Positions 26,133 through 35,042 of a stretch of 64,000 bases of DNA are shown here, piece by piece. The stretch's first letter is position 1. Every line of letters starts with the position of its first letter. A program made the translations under genes and the position numbers. The DNA comes from Candidatus Gastranaerophilales bacterium (GTDB lineage: Bacteria > Cyanobacteriota > Vampirovibrionia > Gastranaerophilales > Gastranaerophilaceae): the NCBI GenBank assembly GCA_016280955.1, contig JAEEHV010000023.1, positions 124,001-188,000 on the forward strand, read 5' to 3'. The notes under the pieces are model-generated. The model was not told the origin of the DNA, made no database searches, and saw only the letters and a program-made list of their open reading frames with translations.

Positions 26133-26405
26133 ATGTCTAGTAAATTTGCATGCGGTAATTTTAAATATTTAGGCGGTGATACTTATACTACCAATATATA
26201 TCTTAACGGCAATCGTTGTGGTTCCGGTGGATATTATGGGTGTGGTGCAGGCATGAGTTATATACCGCTTGTTTCGCCAAGTATGTGCTATACACCATGT
26301 TGCTATCCGCCGACATTTGCTTCAGCTGCAGGATTTACGTTTGGCTGGTTCGCCGGTTCTGCGTTAGACAGATTTGTTTCCGGTCTTTTTCATAAAAAAT
26401 GCTAA
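26133..26405 (+). CDS. small Gly/Cys/Tyr-rich protein
   Basis: A 90-aa protein I do not recognise. It is rich in glycine, tyrosine and cysteine (CGSGGYYGCGAGMSYIP, MCYTPCCYPP), with a weakly hydrophobic segment SAAGFTFGWFAGSAL and a KKC end. AGGAGTTGTTAAC precedes the ATG; a longer upstream reading frame would run through the promoter. It overlaps the convergent HAD gene by 4 bp. The shared promoter places it in the same putative regulon as the metallopeptidases. Confidence 0.65.
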   Translation: MSSKFACGNFKYLGGDTYTTNIYLNGNRCGSGGYYGCGAGMSYIPLVSPSMCYTPCCYPPTFASAAGFTFGWFAGSALDRFVSGLFHKKC

Positions 26406-27088
26406 AATTTTTCTGACTTAACATCCAAAATTGATTTGTCAAATTCATGAAAGTTTTTGATTATTTGGAAAATTCCTTCCATTTGTTTATAAAAATCAAC
26501 GGGTTCTAAAGATGCAATAGCGATAATTTTTCCTATATTTGCATTTTTTGCCGAATTTATGCCTGCGATAGCATCTTCGACAACAACACATTCTTCCGGT
26601 TTTAAACCGATTTTTTCTGCTGCAATCAAAAATATGTCGGGGGCGGGTTTACCGGGAATACTGCCGTCTGAATAGACTATTTTATCAATATCAAACCATT
26701 TTTCCAGATGAAACTCTTTTATATAAAATTCTACGTTATCCCATTCTGACATTGTTGCAATTGTATGCGGAATGTTATTTTCTTTTATATAATCCAAAAG
26801 CTCGGCTGCTCCCGGAGCCAGATGAAATTCCTCAGGCTTTTGCAGGCACCATTTACGATAAACGGCTTCTTTTTCTTTTCCGTATTTTTCCACCATCTCT
26901 GCAGAGGGTTTTCTGCCGATAAGATATTCTATGATATCTGCATTTGTGTGCCCAAACATTTTGTCACGCATTTCTTCATCGGTAAACGGAGTTTCTCTTA
27001 ACATAGCAGAGTATTCTCTCCAGGCATCATAATGCAGCTGAGAGTCCCAATATAAAGTGCCGTTAAAATCAAAAATTATCCCCTTCAT
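26402..27088 (-). CDS. HAD-superfamily hydrolase, beta-phosphoglucomutase-like, with altered motif I
   Basis: A 228-aa HAD protein with a helical C1 cap. Motif I reads DFNGT instead of DxDGT, so the second aspartate, the usual acid/base in phosphatases and mutases, is Asn. The later motifs are intact (ATMSEWD, SIPGKPAPDIFLIAA, VVEDAIAGINSAKNA). It may have altered or lost phosphatase activity. The -10 box TATAAT (27101-27096) lies 7 bases before the ATG with no ribosome site, suggesting a leaderless message. Confidence 0.82.
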   Translation of the reverse strand: MKGIIFDFNGTLYWDSQLHYDAWREYSAMLRETPFTDEEMRDKMFGHTNADIIEYLIGRKPSAEMVEKYGKEKEAVYRKWCLQKPEEFHLAPGAAELLDYIKENNIPHTIATMSEWDNVEFYIKEFHLEKWFDIDKIVYSDGSIPGKPAPDIFLIAAEKIGLKPEECVVVEDAIAGINSAKNANIGKIIAIASLEPVDFYKQMEGIFQIIKNFHEFDKSILDVKSEKF

Positions 27089-27095
27089 AATCTTA

Positions 27096-27101
27096 ATTAT
27101 A
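27096..27101 (-). promoter_or_regulatory. -10 box of a probable leaderless promoter (HAD gene)
   Basis: TATAAT, then 7 bases, then ATG at 27088; no Shine-Dalgarno sequence. Confidence 0.45.
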
Positions 27102-27142
27102 TTACAAATATGACAATGTTATGATTACAGCATAAAACATGG

Positions 27143-27148
27143 TATAAT
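27143..27148 (+). promoter_or_regulatory. extended -10 box, probable leaderless promoter (27155 gene)
   Basis: TGg-TATAAT followed by exactly six bases and ATG; no Shine-Dalgarno sequence. Confidence 0.55.
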
Positions 27149-27154
27149 AATTCT

Positions 27155-27358
27155 ATGAAGAAGATATTAATAATAACATTTATATTTATGATAGCAGGAG
27201 CGGTGTTTGCTGATGTTCAGCCAACAAAAAAATACAATAATGCTCCTCAGGGAACTTTCAAAAAGAACAGAAACGGCGATTTTGTCCAGTACGATAAAAA
27301 CGGTAAGAAAATCGGTGTTTATAAAATATCAAAAGGAAAGTATTACAGGGTAAAATGA
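27155..27358 (+). CDS. small secreted basic protein
   Basis: A 67-aa protein with a signal peptide (KKILIITFIFMIAGAVFA). The ~48-residue mature part is basic, with short beta-type repeats (FVQYDKNGKKIGVYKISKGKYYRVK). It overlaps the next gene by ATGA, so the two are translationally coupled. Similar cleavage region to the small secreted protein at 13777. Confidence 0.72.
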   Translation: MKKILIITFIFMIAGAVFADVQPTKKYNNAPQGTFKKNRNGDFVQYDKNGKKIGVYKISKGKYYRVK

Positions 27359-27990
27359 AATTTAATCTGAACTTGGAAAATATTAATTACATAAAGATTA
27401 CTTATAAAGACCGTAATGACTTTTCGCACTGTATAAAAGCTTCGGTAAAAAGTATCAGTCAAAGAGAACTCTATGTTTGTGCAAAATATGAGGAAGAACT
27501 GAACATACCGACACCTCAGGAAGTAGGATTAAGTTTGGCATGTGAAGACGGACTTTATACTTCAAAAACAACATTAAAATCAATTGAGTTTAAAGAAGAA
27601 TATATATTTTTATCGCTGCAAACCCCGGAAGATACAGACTATAAGCAGGACAGAGAATATTTCAGAGTAAAACTGGAAGAAAATGCAATTATATCTTATC
27701 TGGAAGGTGAAAAAACAAAAAGTCTAAATACAAAAACATATGACATTTCCGCTAACGGAGTAAGGTTAATTCTTAAAAAACCAATTACTTTTCCGGAGGA
27801 TGTACAAATTGAGTTTCATTTTCCGAACCGTATTGTTCATACACTTGCCAAATATGTAAGAAGTGATGAAGATGACAAAATTTTAAAAGCATCTTTCTCT
27901 TTTGTTGATTTATCGGTATCCGATGCGGATTATATTTCTCAGATATGTATTCAGCAGCAATTACAACAAAGAAAAAATAAATTTCTGTAA
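27355..27990 (+). CDS. PilZ-domain protein, likely c-di-GMP receptor
   Basis: A 211-aa protein. The C-terminal PilZ domain has both c-di-GMP-binding motifs: R-E-Y-F-R (Arg100 to Arg104) and D-I-S-A-N-G (130-135). The first ~95 residues form a beta-rich N-terminal domain like that of YcgR proteins. PilZ-YcgR proteins sense c-di-GMP and act on motility or surface polysaccharide machinery; no diguanylate cyclase is in this window. Coupled by a 4-bp overlap to the upstream secreted-peptide gene. Confidence 0.87.
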   Translation: MKFNLNLENINYIKITYKDRNDFSHCIKASVKSISQRELYVCAKYEEELNIPTPQEVGLSLACEDGLYTSKTTLKSIEFKEEYIFLSLQTPEDTDYKQDREYFRVKLEENAIISYLEGEKTKSLNTKTYDISANGVRLILKKPITFPEDVQIEFHFPNRIVHTLAKYVRSDEDDKILKASFSFVDLSVSDADYISQICIQQQLQQRKNKFL

Positions 27991-28006
27991 TTGTCTTTTA
28001 TCGTGG

Positions 28007-28012
28007 TAAAAT
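28007..28012 (+). promoter_or_regulatory. extended -10 box, probable leaderless promoter (rdgB)
   Basis: TGg-TAAAAT, six bases, ATG at 28019; no Shine-Dalgarno sequence. Confidence 0.5.
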
Positions 28013-28018
28013 TATTTT

Positions 28019-28600
28019 ATGGATATAGTTCTGGCATCATCAAATAAACACAAAGTTCAGGAAATAAATGACATAGTATCTGTATATAATATGCCATTTC
28101 CCGTAAAATTTATTCTTCCGCCCGAAGGTTTTGATCCGGAAGAAAACGGGCAGACTTTTGCCGAAAATTCGCTTATCAAGGCAACTGAGGCATGGAAACT
28201 GACAAAAGGCTGGGTTCTTGCTGATGATTCGGGACTGTGTATAGATGCACTCGGCGGTAAACCCGGTATATATTCTGCCAGATATGCAGAAACTCCGGCA
28301 CTTCGAATTGAAAGAGTTTTGAAGGAGCTTGAGGGTGAGGAAAACAGGAAAGCACATTTTACCTGTGCCATGACATTAATCAATCCGGAAGGGCATGTTG
28401 CATTTAAAACAGAAGGAATATGTGAGGGGACGATTATAAAATCAGCACGTGGTGTTAACGGATTCGGTTATGATCCGATTTTTCTGGTTAAAGGCGGTAC
28501 AAGAACTATGGCGGAATTATCCGAGGAAGAAAAAAATCTTGTATCTCATCGTTTTGTCGCCCTTAATAATGTATTAAATTTTATAAAAAATATTAAATAA
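28019..28600 (+). CDS. rdgB: XTP/dITP diphosphatase (RdgB/HAM1)
   Basis: A 193-aa house-cleaning pyrophosphatase that removes non-canonical purine nucleotides (dITP, XTP). Family blocks: LASSNKHKVQEI at the N-terminus, ADDSGLCIDALGGKPGIYSARYA, VNGFGYDPIF and SHRFVALNN near the C-terminus. It is followed 19 bp later by proC, so probably co-transcribed. Confidence 0.95.
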   Translation: MDIVLASSNKHKVQEINDIVSVYNMPFPVKFILPPEGFDPEENGQTFAENSLIKATEAWKLTKGWVLADDSGLCIDALGGKPGIYSARYAETPALRIERVLKELEGEENRKAHFTCAMTLINPEGHVAFKTEGICEGTIIKSARGVNGFGYDPIFLVKGGTRTMAELSEEEKNLVSHRFVALNNVLNFIKNIK

Positions 28601-28619
28601 AATAATAAGAGAGGTTTCA

Positions 28620-29438
28620 ATGGAAAATAAATATAAAAAAATCGGATTTATAGGCTCCGGTAAAATGGCAGGTGCGATTATTAAAGGTCTTATAAAGACC
28701 GGTTTTGCTTCGCCTGAAAATATAAGTGCAACACAAGCCGAACCTTCCGGCATGGAAGAAAAATCAAAAGCACTTGGTGTAAAGATTAGTACTGATAACA
28801 AAAAACTTACGGCGGAATCGGATGTGATTTTTATTGCAACAAAACCGAATCAGGTTATTGGAGTTCTTGAGGAGATTAAGCCGTTTGTTACAGGGAATAA
28901 GCTGATTGTTTCTATTGCGGCAGGGATAAACATTAATAAACTTGAAACAAATTTACCTGACGGCAGCAGAGTTATCCGTGTAATGCCGAACACTCCGGCT
29001 CTTGTAGGAGAAGGTATGAGCGGTATGGTTGGCGGTAAAAATGCAGATGAAAATGATATAAAGTTTGTAAAAGAGCTGCTTTCAACAATAGGCAAGTGTA
29101 TTATTGTTGATAATGAGGAACAAATTGATATTGTTACCGCTATTTCAGGTTCAGGTCCGGCATTTTTCTATAAAGTCATAAATGAGATTGCCAGAGCCGG
29201 TGAAAAGCTTGGAATGGATTATGATAAGGCCTTATTGTTAAGCATACAAACTGCAATAGGTTCGGCTAAAATGGCACTCAACCGTGATATTTCAATGGAG
29301 CAGCTTATCTCAAATGTTGCAACCAAAGGCGGTTGTACGGCTGTCGGTGTTGATTGTATGGACGAATATAATACGGAAAAAGTTTTTTATGATGTCATAA
29401 AAAACACTGCCCAAAAAGCAAATGCTTTGGGAAAATAA
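28620..29438 (+). CDS. proC: pyrroline-5-carboxylate reductase
   Basis: A 272-aa NAD(P)H-dependent enzyme for the last step of proline synthesis. The Rossmann motif is IGFIGSGKMAGAIIKGL, and the C-terminal dimerisation domain carries the signature AISGSGPAFFYKVI and TKGGCTAVGV. Start after GAGAGGTTTCA. Second gene after rdgB. Confidence 0.95.
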   Translation: MENKYKKIGFIGSGKMAGAIIKGLIKTGFASPENISATQAEPSGMEEKSKALGVKISTDNKKLTAESDVIFIATKPNQVIGVLEEIKPFVTGNKLIVSIAAGININKLETNLPDGSRVIRVMPNTPALVGEGMSGMVGGKNADENDIKFVKELLSTIGKCIIVDNEEQIDIVTAISGSGPAFFYKVINEIARAGEKLGMDYDKALLLSIQTAIGSAKMALNRDISMEQLISNVATKGGCTAVGVDCMDEYNTEKVFYDVIKNTAQKANALGK

Positions 29439-29536
29439 TAGCAGTTGCAGGATAATACCTAATCTGCAATACTTTCAGAAACCGCAGCTTCAGTGAAATC
29501 CTACAAAAAGAATTATATATTTACCCCTTCTTATCC

Positions 29537-30571
29537 CTAGAACTGTTCTAAGAATCTTTTGTCATCGTTGAAGAACAAACGGATATCATCGATTGCGTAT
29601 TTAAGCATTGCAAGTCTTTCAACACCCATACCGAAAGCAAAGCCTGTATAAATATCGGGATCGATACCGACACCTTTAAGTACGTTTGTATCTACCATGC
29701 CGCAGCCCAAAACTTCCAGCCAACCTGTTCCCGAACAAGTACGGCAGCCTTTGCCCTGACACATTATACACTGAACATCAACTTCAGCGGAAGGCTCCGT
29801 AAACGGGAAGAAACTGCTTCTGAATCTTGTAGGACGTGCAGAACCGAAATATAATCTTATAAATTCATTTAATACACCCTTCAGGTCGCCAAACGTAATA
29901 TTTTTATCAACGTATAAACCTTCAATTTGGTGGAAGAAATTATTTTTTCTTGCATTAATATTTTCATTTCTGTAAACTCTTCCGGGTGCAATTACCTTAA
30001 TAGGCGGTTTTTGGTTTTCCATAACGTGAATTTGGGCACCGGAAGTCTGACTTCTTAATACAACACCTTCCATGTTTTTAACGTAAAACGTGTCCTGAAC
30101 ATCTCTTGCCGGATGGTCCTTCGGAACATTTAACATATCAAAATTATAATATTCTGTTTCAACTTCAGGGGAAAGTCCCGGAGCTACAACCGAAAATCCC
30201 AGATTTTGGAATATAGAAACAATCTCATTTGTTGTGGAAGTGAGCGGATGGGTTTTTCCCTGCGGAATATATTTACCGCTAAGAGTAATGTCTATTCTGT
30301 CATTTTGTAATTTTTCATTGAGTTCTTTTTGATAAAACTTATCATGTTTTTCCGTTAATAAACTTTCCAAATCTTGTGTAATTTGGTTTGCCAATGCACC
30401 GACAACTCTTTTGTCTTCATCGGATAAATCTTTTAACCCTTTTTTTATTGAATTAAACTCACCTTTTCTGCTCAGATATTTTAATCTTATTTCATCAATA
30501 TCGGCGATTGATACTGCTTTTTCAATATCTGCTTTTGCAGAGTTATAAATATTTTCCAGTTGTGCTTTCAT
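29537..30571 (-). CDS. pheS: phenylalanyl-tRNA synthetase alpha subunit
   Basis: A 344-aa class II catalytic subunit with an N-terminal coiled-coil arm (1-~90). Motif 2 (APGRVYRNENINARKNNFFHQIEG), the FRSSFFPFTEPSAEVDVQC block and motif 3 (GFAFGMGVERLAML) are present. It contains the CIMCQGKGCRTCSGTGW segment seen in many bacterial PheS. The partner pheT is not adjacent, at least within this window, which is unusual. Ribosome site AAGGGAG. Confidence 0.96.
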   Translation of the reverse strand: MKAQLENIYNSAKADIEKAVSIADIDEIRLKYLSRKGEFNSIKKGLKDLSDEDKRVVGALANQITQDLESLLTEKHDKFYQKELNEKLQNDRIDITLSGKYIPQGKTHPLTSTTNEIVSIFQNLGFSVVAPGLSPEVETEYYNFDMLNVPKDHPARDVQDTFYVKNMEGVVLRSQTSGAQIHVMENQKPPIKVIAPGRVYRNENINARKNNFFHQIEGLYVDKNITFGDLKGVLNEFIRLYFGSARPTRFRSSFFPFTEPSAEVDVQCIMCQGKGCRTCSGTGWLEVLGCGMVDTNVLKGVGIDPDIYTGFAFGMGVERLAMLKYAIDDIRLFFNDDKRFLEQF

Positions 30572-30737
30572 TATAATTTCTCCCTTATGAATAATGATAT
30601 ACCGACCAAAATTAAATGTAAATATCGCAGTACGTACTAATTAAATCATATAAACAGAGGATGTTATCTTCACAATAAAGTTTTATTCTGGAATGTGAGG
30701 GATAGTGTGACCTCATAATTTTGGAGAGATGAGAAAG

Positions 30738-30950
30738 ATGTTAAATACTGCTATTGAGCTTCAGCCAAACGAGATTTCAAATTCTATTACCAAAAACTGG
30801 ACAACTCAGGCAATTGAATGTTACAAGCTAAACGGTAACTGTTCGGAATGCTCTATCAGAAGAGCACATTATTCTTTTGCCTGCCAAATGCCAAAGGTGG
30901 TTGAGATATTGAAACTCATAAACGGCGAACCTGATATGGAAGAATTTTAA
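30738..30950 (+). CDS. small four-cysteine protein
   Basis: A 70-aa protein with cysteines in the pattern C-x6-C-x2-C-x10-C (IECYKLNGNCSECSIRRAHYSFACQM), which could bind a metal or Fe-S cluster. Otherwise I do not recognise it. The second ATG (30738) is chosen because the first one (30729) nearly touches GGAGAG. Confidence 0.65.
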   Translation: MLNTAIELQPNEISNSITKNWTTQAIECYKLNGNCSECSIRRAHYSFACQMPKVVEILKLINGEPDMEEF

Positions 30951-30957
30951 TAATAAA

Positions 30958-31563
30958 TCAGAAATTATTTCCGATTTTTTCCAGTGAGACAACTTCATCA
31001 AAGTCCTTACGGGTTTTGTTTGCAGGTGTAGGTTCTGATGCATACCCCAAAGTTATTATAGTGGAAAGTATTTGTTTGTCATTTAAGCCAAGTTTGTCTT
31101 TAACTTTTTTATATAAATCCTTATTTATTTCCGTTATTTCATTCCCTATTGCACCGATAATACAAGAGGAAATTCCCAGTGATTCGGCTGTTAACATCAT
31201 GTATGAAACCGGATAAATTACCTGCTCCATTGTTCTTATAAGCAGTCCGTTTTCACCCTGCAAAGCCGGATTAAGTGCAGGATTATCAAATTTTGTTATT
31301 CCTGCTTCTTCCCAGGCATTCAAATCCGCAACACAGACAATCAGGGCATCCGCATTTTTAACGTGCTGCTGTCCTATGGAGAGTTCGCTGAGCAAATCTT
31401 TATTTTCCTGAGATTTTACCAGTATAAGTTTCCAGGACTGAACGTTCATCCAAGAAGGTGCAAGCCTTCCTGCTTCCAGTATTGTTTTTAAATCTTCATC
31501 CGAAATATGTTTATCGGAATACTTTCTTACACTTTTTCTTGATTTAATCAAATCCGTAATCAT
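30958..31563 (-). CDS. nitroreductase-family FMN oxidoreductase
   Basis: A 201-aa flavoenzyme of the NfsB/FRP fold. The FMN phosphate-binding start LIKSRKSVRKYSDKHIS, the LAPSWMNVQSWKLILV block and the C-terminal ITLGYASEP are typical. It uses NAD(P)H to reduce quinones or nitro compounds; the natural substrate is not evident. It converges on the four-cysteine gene with a 7-bp gap and lies downstream of the LCP gene in the same orientation. Confidence 0.92.
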   Translation of the reverse strand: MITDLIKSRKSVRKYSDKHISDEDLKTILEAGRLAPSWMNVQSWKLILVKSQENKDLLSELSIGQQHVKNADALIVCVADLNAWEEAGITKFDNPALNPALQGENGLLIRTMEQVIYPVSYMMLTAESLGISSCIIGAIGNEITEINKDLYKKVKDKLGLNDKQILSTIITLGYASEPTPANKTRKDFDEVVSLEKIGNNF

Positions 31564-31642
31564 ATAAAACTCCTTTTATTGTATCTTGTTCTGCCTGTCA
31601 AAACACATTTACCCTTATATTTACCCCTTTACACCGTTATCC

Positions 31643-32950
31643 CTAGCCCTCGGCAAGCACGATGGTGAAATCACTGCCTACCGAAAAGTTTTCTGTCGGA
31701 TCATAAACAAACTGTATGTTATTTAGTTCGGGTATTTTCTTTTGCAGCCTGTTATAAAAATCAACTGAAACTTCATGTTTATTTGCAACAAATCTTGTGT
31801 GTGAAAGATGTGTGATTTTTAGCATGTTAACTTCAAATCCCATGTCGGACAGCTCTTGTTTTATATGTTCAGCCTCTTTTTCTTTAAGCGGTGAATACAT
31901 AATCCCGGCTTTGAATTGTGTAAAATCAGCTTCAATTTTGTCCCTGTATATCATTCTGTCAATAACATCCTGCGTTTTTTTTGGGTCCAGAATCCAGTAA
32001 CTTATGTATCCTTTTTGGTTAGGCGCTCCGGGAAGTGTAGCTATCTCTATTTTGTTTTCATCAACTCCCCTTGCGAAAGCTGCATATTGTGAAAGTTCAT
32101 AAAAACTCATATCTGTTTTTATGAATGTATTACAAACGTTTAAAACCTCAGGAATTTTTGTAAGGGTTTCTACTGACTTCATTTTTTCAAACAGACTTCT
32201 CATAAACCATTGTTGGCGTTGTGTTCTGCCGATATCACCAAGCCCGTCTTTTCTGTATCTTAAATATCCGACAGCCTGTTTACCGTTAAGTACAGTCTGT
32301 CCTTTGTTGAGGTCAATATGAAGATGTCCTGCCCAGTCATGATATTTCATTGGTTTTTCAACATAAATCGGAACTCCGCCCAGAGCATCAACAATGTTTG
32401 CTACCGCATCATCATGAACTATAATATATTTGTCGATTTTGATTCCGAAAGTTTCTTTTAATGTTTTTTTGACCAAATTTACTCCGCCGATAGCATGTGC
32501 CGAGTTGATTTTTGAAACACCATTCCCGTCAGGAAGGTAAACCTTGCTGTCTCTCGGAATTGAAATAGCTTTAATAGTATGGGTTTTAGGATCAATGTTA
32601 ATGACCATTATTGTATCGGAACGGGTTCCTTCCCATAAATCGGCACCTTCACCGTTTGAGTCTACACCAAGAAAAAGAATATTCTGCCTTCTGGGTAAAA
32701 ACGGAATATTAAAATCAGATTTTTTTCTTGAAGACTTGAAAAATCCACCCTCACCGGCTGTCTGTTGTGAAAATTTATCCAGTACAGCACTGTTTTCAAT
32801 AATAATTACACAGGAAACAACTGCCATGAATATAGCCAGCACGAAAACAAACAGAAATTTTGCTATGCCGGATGTTCCTCGTTTTTCCTGTCGGATTTTA
32901 TTTATAAATTCCCTGTATTCTTCCTGTTGATTATTATTAACGAGTTTCAT
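31643..32950 (-). CDS. LytR-CpsA-Psr (LCP) family cell-envelope transferase
   Basis: A 435-aa protein with one N-terminal membrane helix (FLFVFVLAIFMAVVSCVIII, ~28-47) and an extracytoplasmic LCP domain. Conserved parts: NILFLGVDSN, GTRSDTIMVINIDP, ISIPRDSKVYLP, KINSAHAIGG, and YLRYRKDGLGDIGRTQRQQ with the catalytic arginines. The end (FVYDPTENFSVGSDFTIVLAEG) is a LytR_C domain. LCP enzymes move lipid-linked glycopolymers onto peptidoglycan, which fits an SLH-anchored surface. Confidence 0.94.
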   Translation of the reverse strand: MKLVNNNQQEEYREFINKIRQEKRGTSGIAKFLFVFVLAIFMAVVSCVIIIENSAVLDKFSQQTAGEGGFFKSSRKKSDFNIPFLPRRQNILFLGVDSNGEGADLWEGTRSDTIMVINIDPKTHTIKAISIPRDSKVYLPDGNGVSKINSAHAIGGVNLVKKTLKETFGIKIDKYIIVHDDAVANIVDALGGVPIYVEKPMKYHDWAGHLHIDLNKGQTVLNGKQAVGYLRYRKDGLGDIGRTQRQQWFMRSLFEKMKSVETLTKIPEVLNVCNTFIKTDMSFYELSQYAAFARGVDENKIEIATLPGAPNQKGYISYWILDPKKTQDVIDRMIYRDKIEADFTQFKAGIMYSPLKEKEAEHIKQELSDMGFEVNMLKITHLSHTRFVANKHEVSVDFYNRLQKKIPELNNIQFVYDPTENFSVGSDFTIVLAEG

Positions 32951-33052
32951 TAACTTTCTCTCTATATCAGAAATTATATTTCAATCAAAAACTAAAATCA
33001 ATTAGTATTAATATATTATTATATATAAATGGTTATATTAAGTTAGCTGTGA

Positions 33053-33058
33053 TATAAT
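33053..33058 (+). promoter_or_regulatory. extended -10 box, probable leaderless promoter (histidine kinase)
   Basis: TGa-TATAAT, six bases, ATG at 33065; no Shine-Dalgarno sequence. Confidence 0.55.
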
Positions 33059-33064
33059 GTTGTT

Positions 33065-34753
33065 ATGGGGAAGTTTGATTTATTTAATAAATTTAACAGT
33101 GCTGTTGTTGTGATTAATGAAAATAGGGAAACCGTCTTTACTAACAATGTTTTTAAACGTATTTTTAAAGACTTTGAAAATATCAAAAAGTTTTCTCACA
33201 AACTTGATTACGAAGTATATTCTCTTGATTATAAAACAAACCCTCTTGAAAATTATGACATGCCGGCTATTTCACCAATTTTGCAGGCATTCAAGTCAAA
33301 AGAAGATTTTTCAGCCCATGTAAAATATATGTCTTATGAAAATAATGTTTTTTCGCCTTTGTACTTTGATATGAATTCTACAAAGAAAGGAAAATATACG
33401 GTAATTATCCTGACTGATGTTACCGCAAAAATCAACCTCGGCACAATTCAAAGACAAGTTCAGACATACAAAGCAAAAGCAGATTTTCTTGAAGAAGAAA
33501 ATAAATCTCTTTCTAAAATTAAACTTTTGGCTCAATCTCAGGCAATGAAACTTTTGCTGCTTAACAATATATCTAATATTATAAGAGGCTCGATTGATAC
33601 TTCTGTAATATTAAAATCCGCACTTAAAGAACTGTCGTATATGTTTGGTGCATTCAGGGCATATTATGCTGAAAGTGACGGATTAAAATTTAAAATTAAA
33701 GAATCAATTTCCAAAAAGGGAATCAACAATATTATCTCTTTTGATAAGACTGTAAATGATTATATTACAAACGGTAAGGTTTCCTGCACGACTTGCAGAA
33801 AAGAATATAATGAAGCAGAACCTTTTAAAGAAAATGTTCAAAGAATTGTAATGCCGATTTATCATCTGGATAAATTAATAGGCATAATTGTATTGTCAAC
33901 CAAACAAAAAATTAAGCTCAGCGATACACTTGAGGTTTTGGAAGGTGTTTCTTCTCAGCTCGGTAATGCAATTATACAGGCGGAACTTTACAAAAATAAT
34001 GAACAAATGGTAAAAGATTTAACCAAGGCTCTTAAGGAGTTAAAAGAAACGCAGTTACAGCTTATTAACTCTGCGAAAATGGTGTCAATCGGTCAGCTTG
34101 CGGCAGGTGTTGCACACGAAATCAATACACCTTTGGCATCTATAAAATCCAATAATGAAATTAATAAAAAAATAATAAAACAGATTGAAAATAAAGAGCT
34201 TGCAGAGCTTTTGGAAGAAACAAACAATATCGATTTAATGGCAATAGAGAAGATTAACAGTCACGTATTGTCTTTAAGAAAATTTGTTCGTCTTGATGAG
34301 GCGGAACTGCAGGAAGCGGATATAAATAAAGAAATTGATTTGACTCTTGACTTAATACGTCATGAAACTAAAAACGGCATAGAAATTGTTAAAAATTACG
34401 GAAATATTCCACCGGTGAAATGTTATCCGAATATGCTTAATCAAGTATTTATGAATATATTAATCAATGCCGCTCATGCAATAAAAGGCTGTAAAAAAGC
34501 ATCCGGCACAATAACTATTGACACAAAATACAAAAAAAATAATCTTATTGTAAAAATTAAAGATACCGGATGCGGAATAAAAGAACCAGGCAAAATATTT
34601 GATACCGGATACACAACCAAAAAAGCAGGTGTCGGAACGGGCTGGGGGCTTGCAATTTCGCAAAAAATAATAGAAAAACACAAAGGAAAAATTGAAGTAA
34701 AAACAAAAATAAATAAGGGCAGCGAATTCTATATTACTATCCCAGGTGAGTAA
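33065..34753 (+). CDS. cytosolic sensor histidine kinase (PAS-GAF-HisKA-HATPase), orphan
   Basis: A 562-aa kinase without membrane helices. Order: PAS-like domain (~5-120), short coiled coil (~125-155), GAF domain (~160-305) with a VSCTTCRKE cysteine pair (Cys241, Cys244), a second coiled coil, the HisKA box GQLAAGVAHEINTPLASI (phospho-His351), the N box NILINAAHAI and G boxes DTGCGIKEPG and GTGWGLAI. No response regulator is nearby. The cysteine pair could sense redox or metal; that is inference. Confidence 0.92.
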   Translation: MGKFDLFNKFNSAVVVINENRETVFTNNVFKRIFKDFENIKKFSHKLDYEVYSLDYKTNPLENYDMPAISPILQAFKSKEDFSAHVKYMSYENNVFSPLYFDMNSTKKGKYTVIILTDVTAKINLGTIQRQVQTYKAKADFLEEENKSLSKIKLLAQSQAMKLLLLNNISNIIRGSIDTSVILKSALKELSYMFGAFRAYYAESDGLKFKIKESISKKGINNIISFDKTVNDYITNGKVSCTTCRKEYNEAEPFKENVQRIVMPIYHLDKLIGIIVLSTKQKIKLSDTLEVLEGVSSQLGNAIIQAELYKNNEQMVKDLTKALKELKETQLQLINSAKMVSIGQLAAGVAHEINTPLASIKSNNEINKKIIKQIENKELAELLEETNNIDLMAIEKINSHVLSLRKFVRLDEAELQEADINKEIDLTLDLIRHETKNGIEIVKNYGNIPPVKCYPNMLNQVFMNILINAAHAIKGCKKASGTITIDTKYKKNNLIVKIKDTGCGIKEPGKIFDTGYTTKKAGVGTGWGLAISQKIIEKHKGKIEVKTKINKGSEFYITIPGE

Positions 34754-34965
34754 TAAATATAAATTTTTGTAAAGTGTACTTTTTGTTTCTATTGCTGAAT
34801 TACAACAAAGTATGTTAAAATATAATTATGAATTTTTGTAAAATTATCTACAAGAGTAGACATAAAAATGCAAAAATATGTTATATTAATAAAGCTAAGA
34901 TTAAGTGTAAAAATTACATTAATTAATTTGAATGTAACAAAAACTTAACAAAACCGAAAAATAAA

Positions 34966-34996
34966 GCAATTTTTTAAATAACAAAAACTTTATATA
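34966..34996 (+). promoter_or_regulatory. shared-class promoter (copy 3)
   Basis: GCAATTT, 15-bp spacer, CTTTATATA (34988-34996); 46 bp before the HEAT-protein start. The remaining ~210 bp after the kinase gene holds no supported gene. Confidence 0.7.
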
Positions 34997-35042
34997 ACTG
35001 TGTAGAAGTTAGATAACCATGTTTACATTGGAGGTAAAGTGT

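Noticed and set aside
34828-34926. 32-codon ORF (MNFCKIIYKSRHKN...) between the kinase and HEAT genes
   Set aside because: No ribosome site, AT-driven Lys/Asn/Ile composition and overlap with promoter sequences; could be chance.
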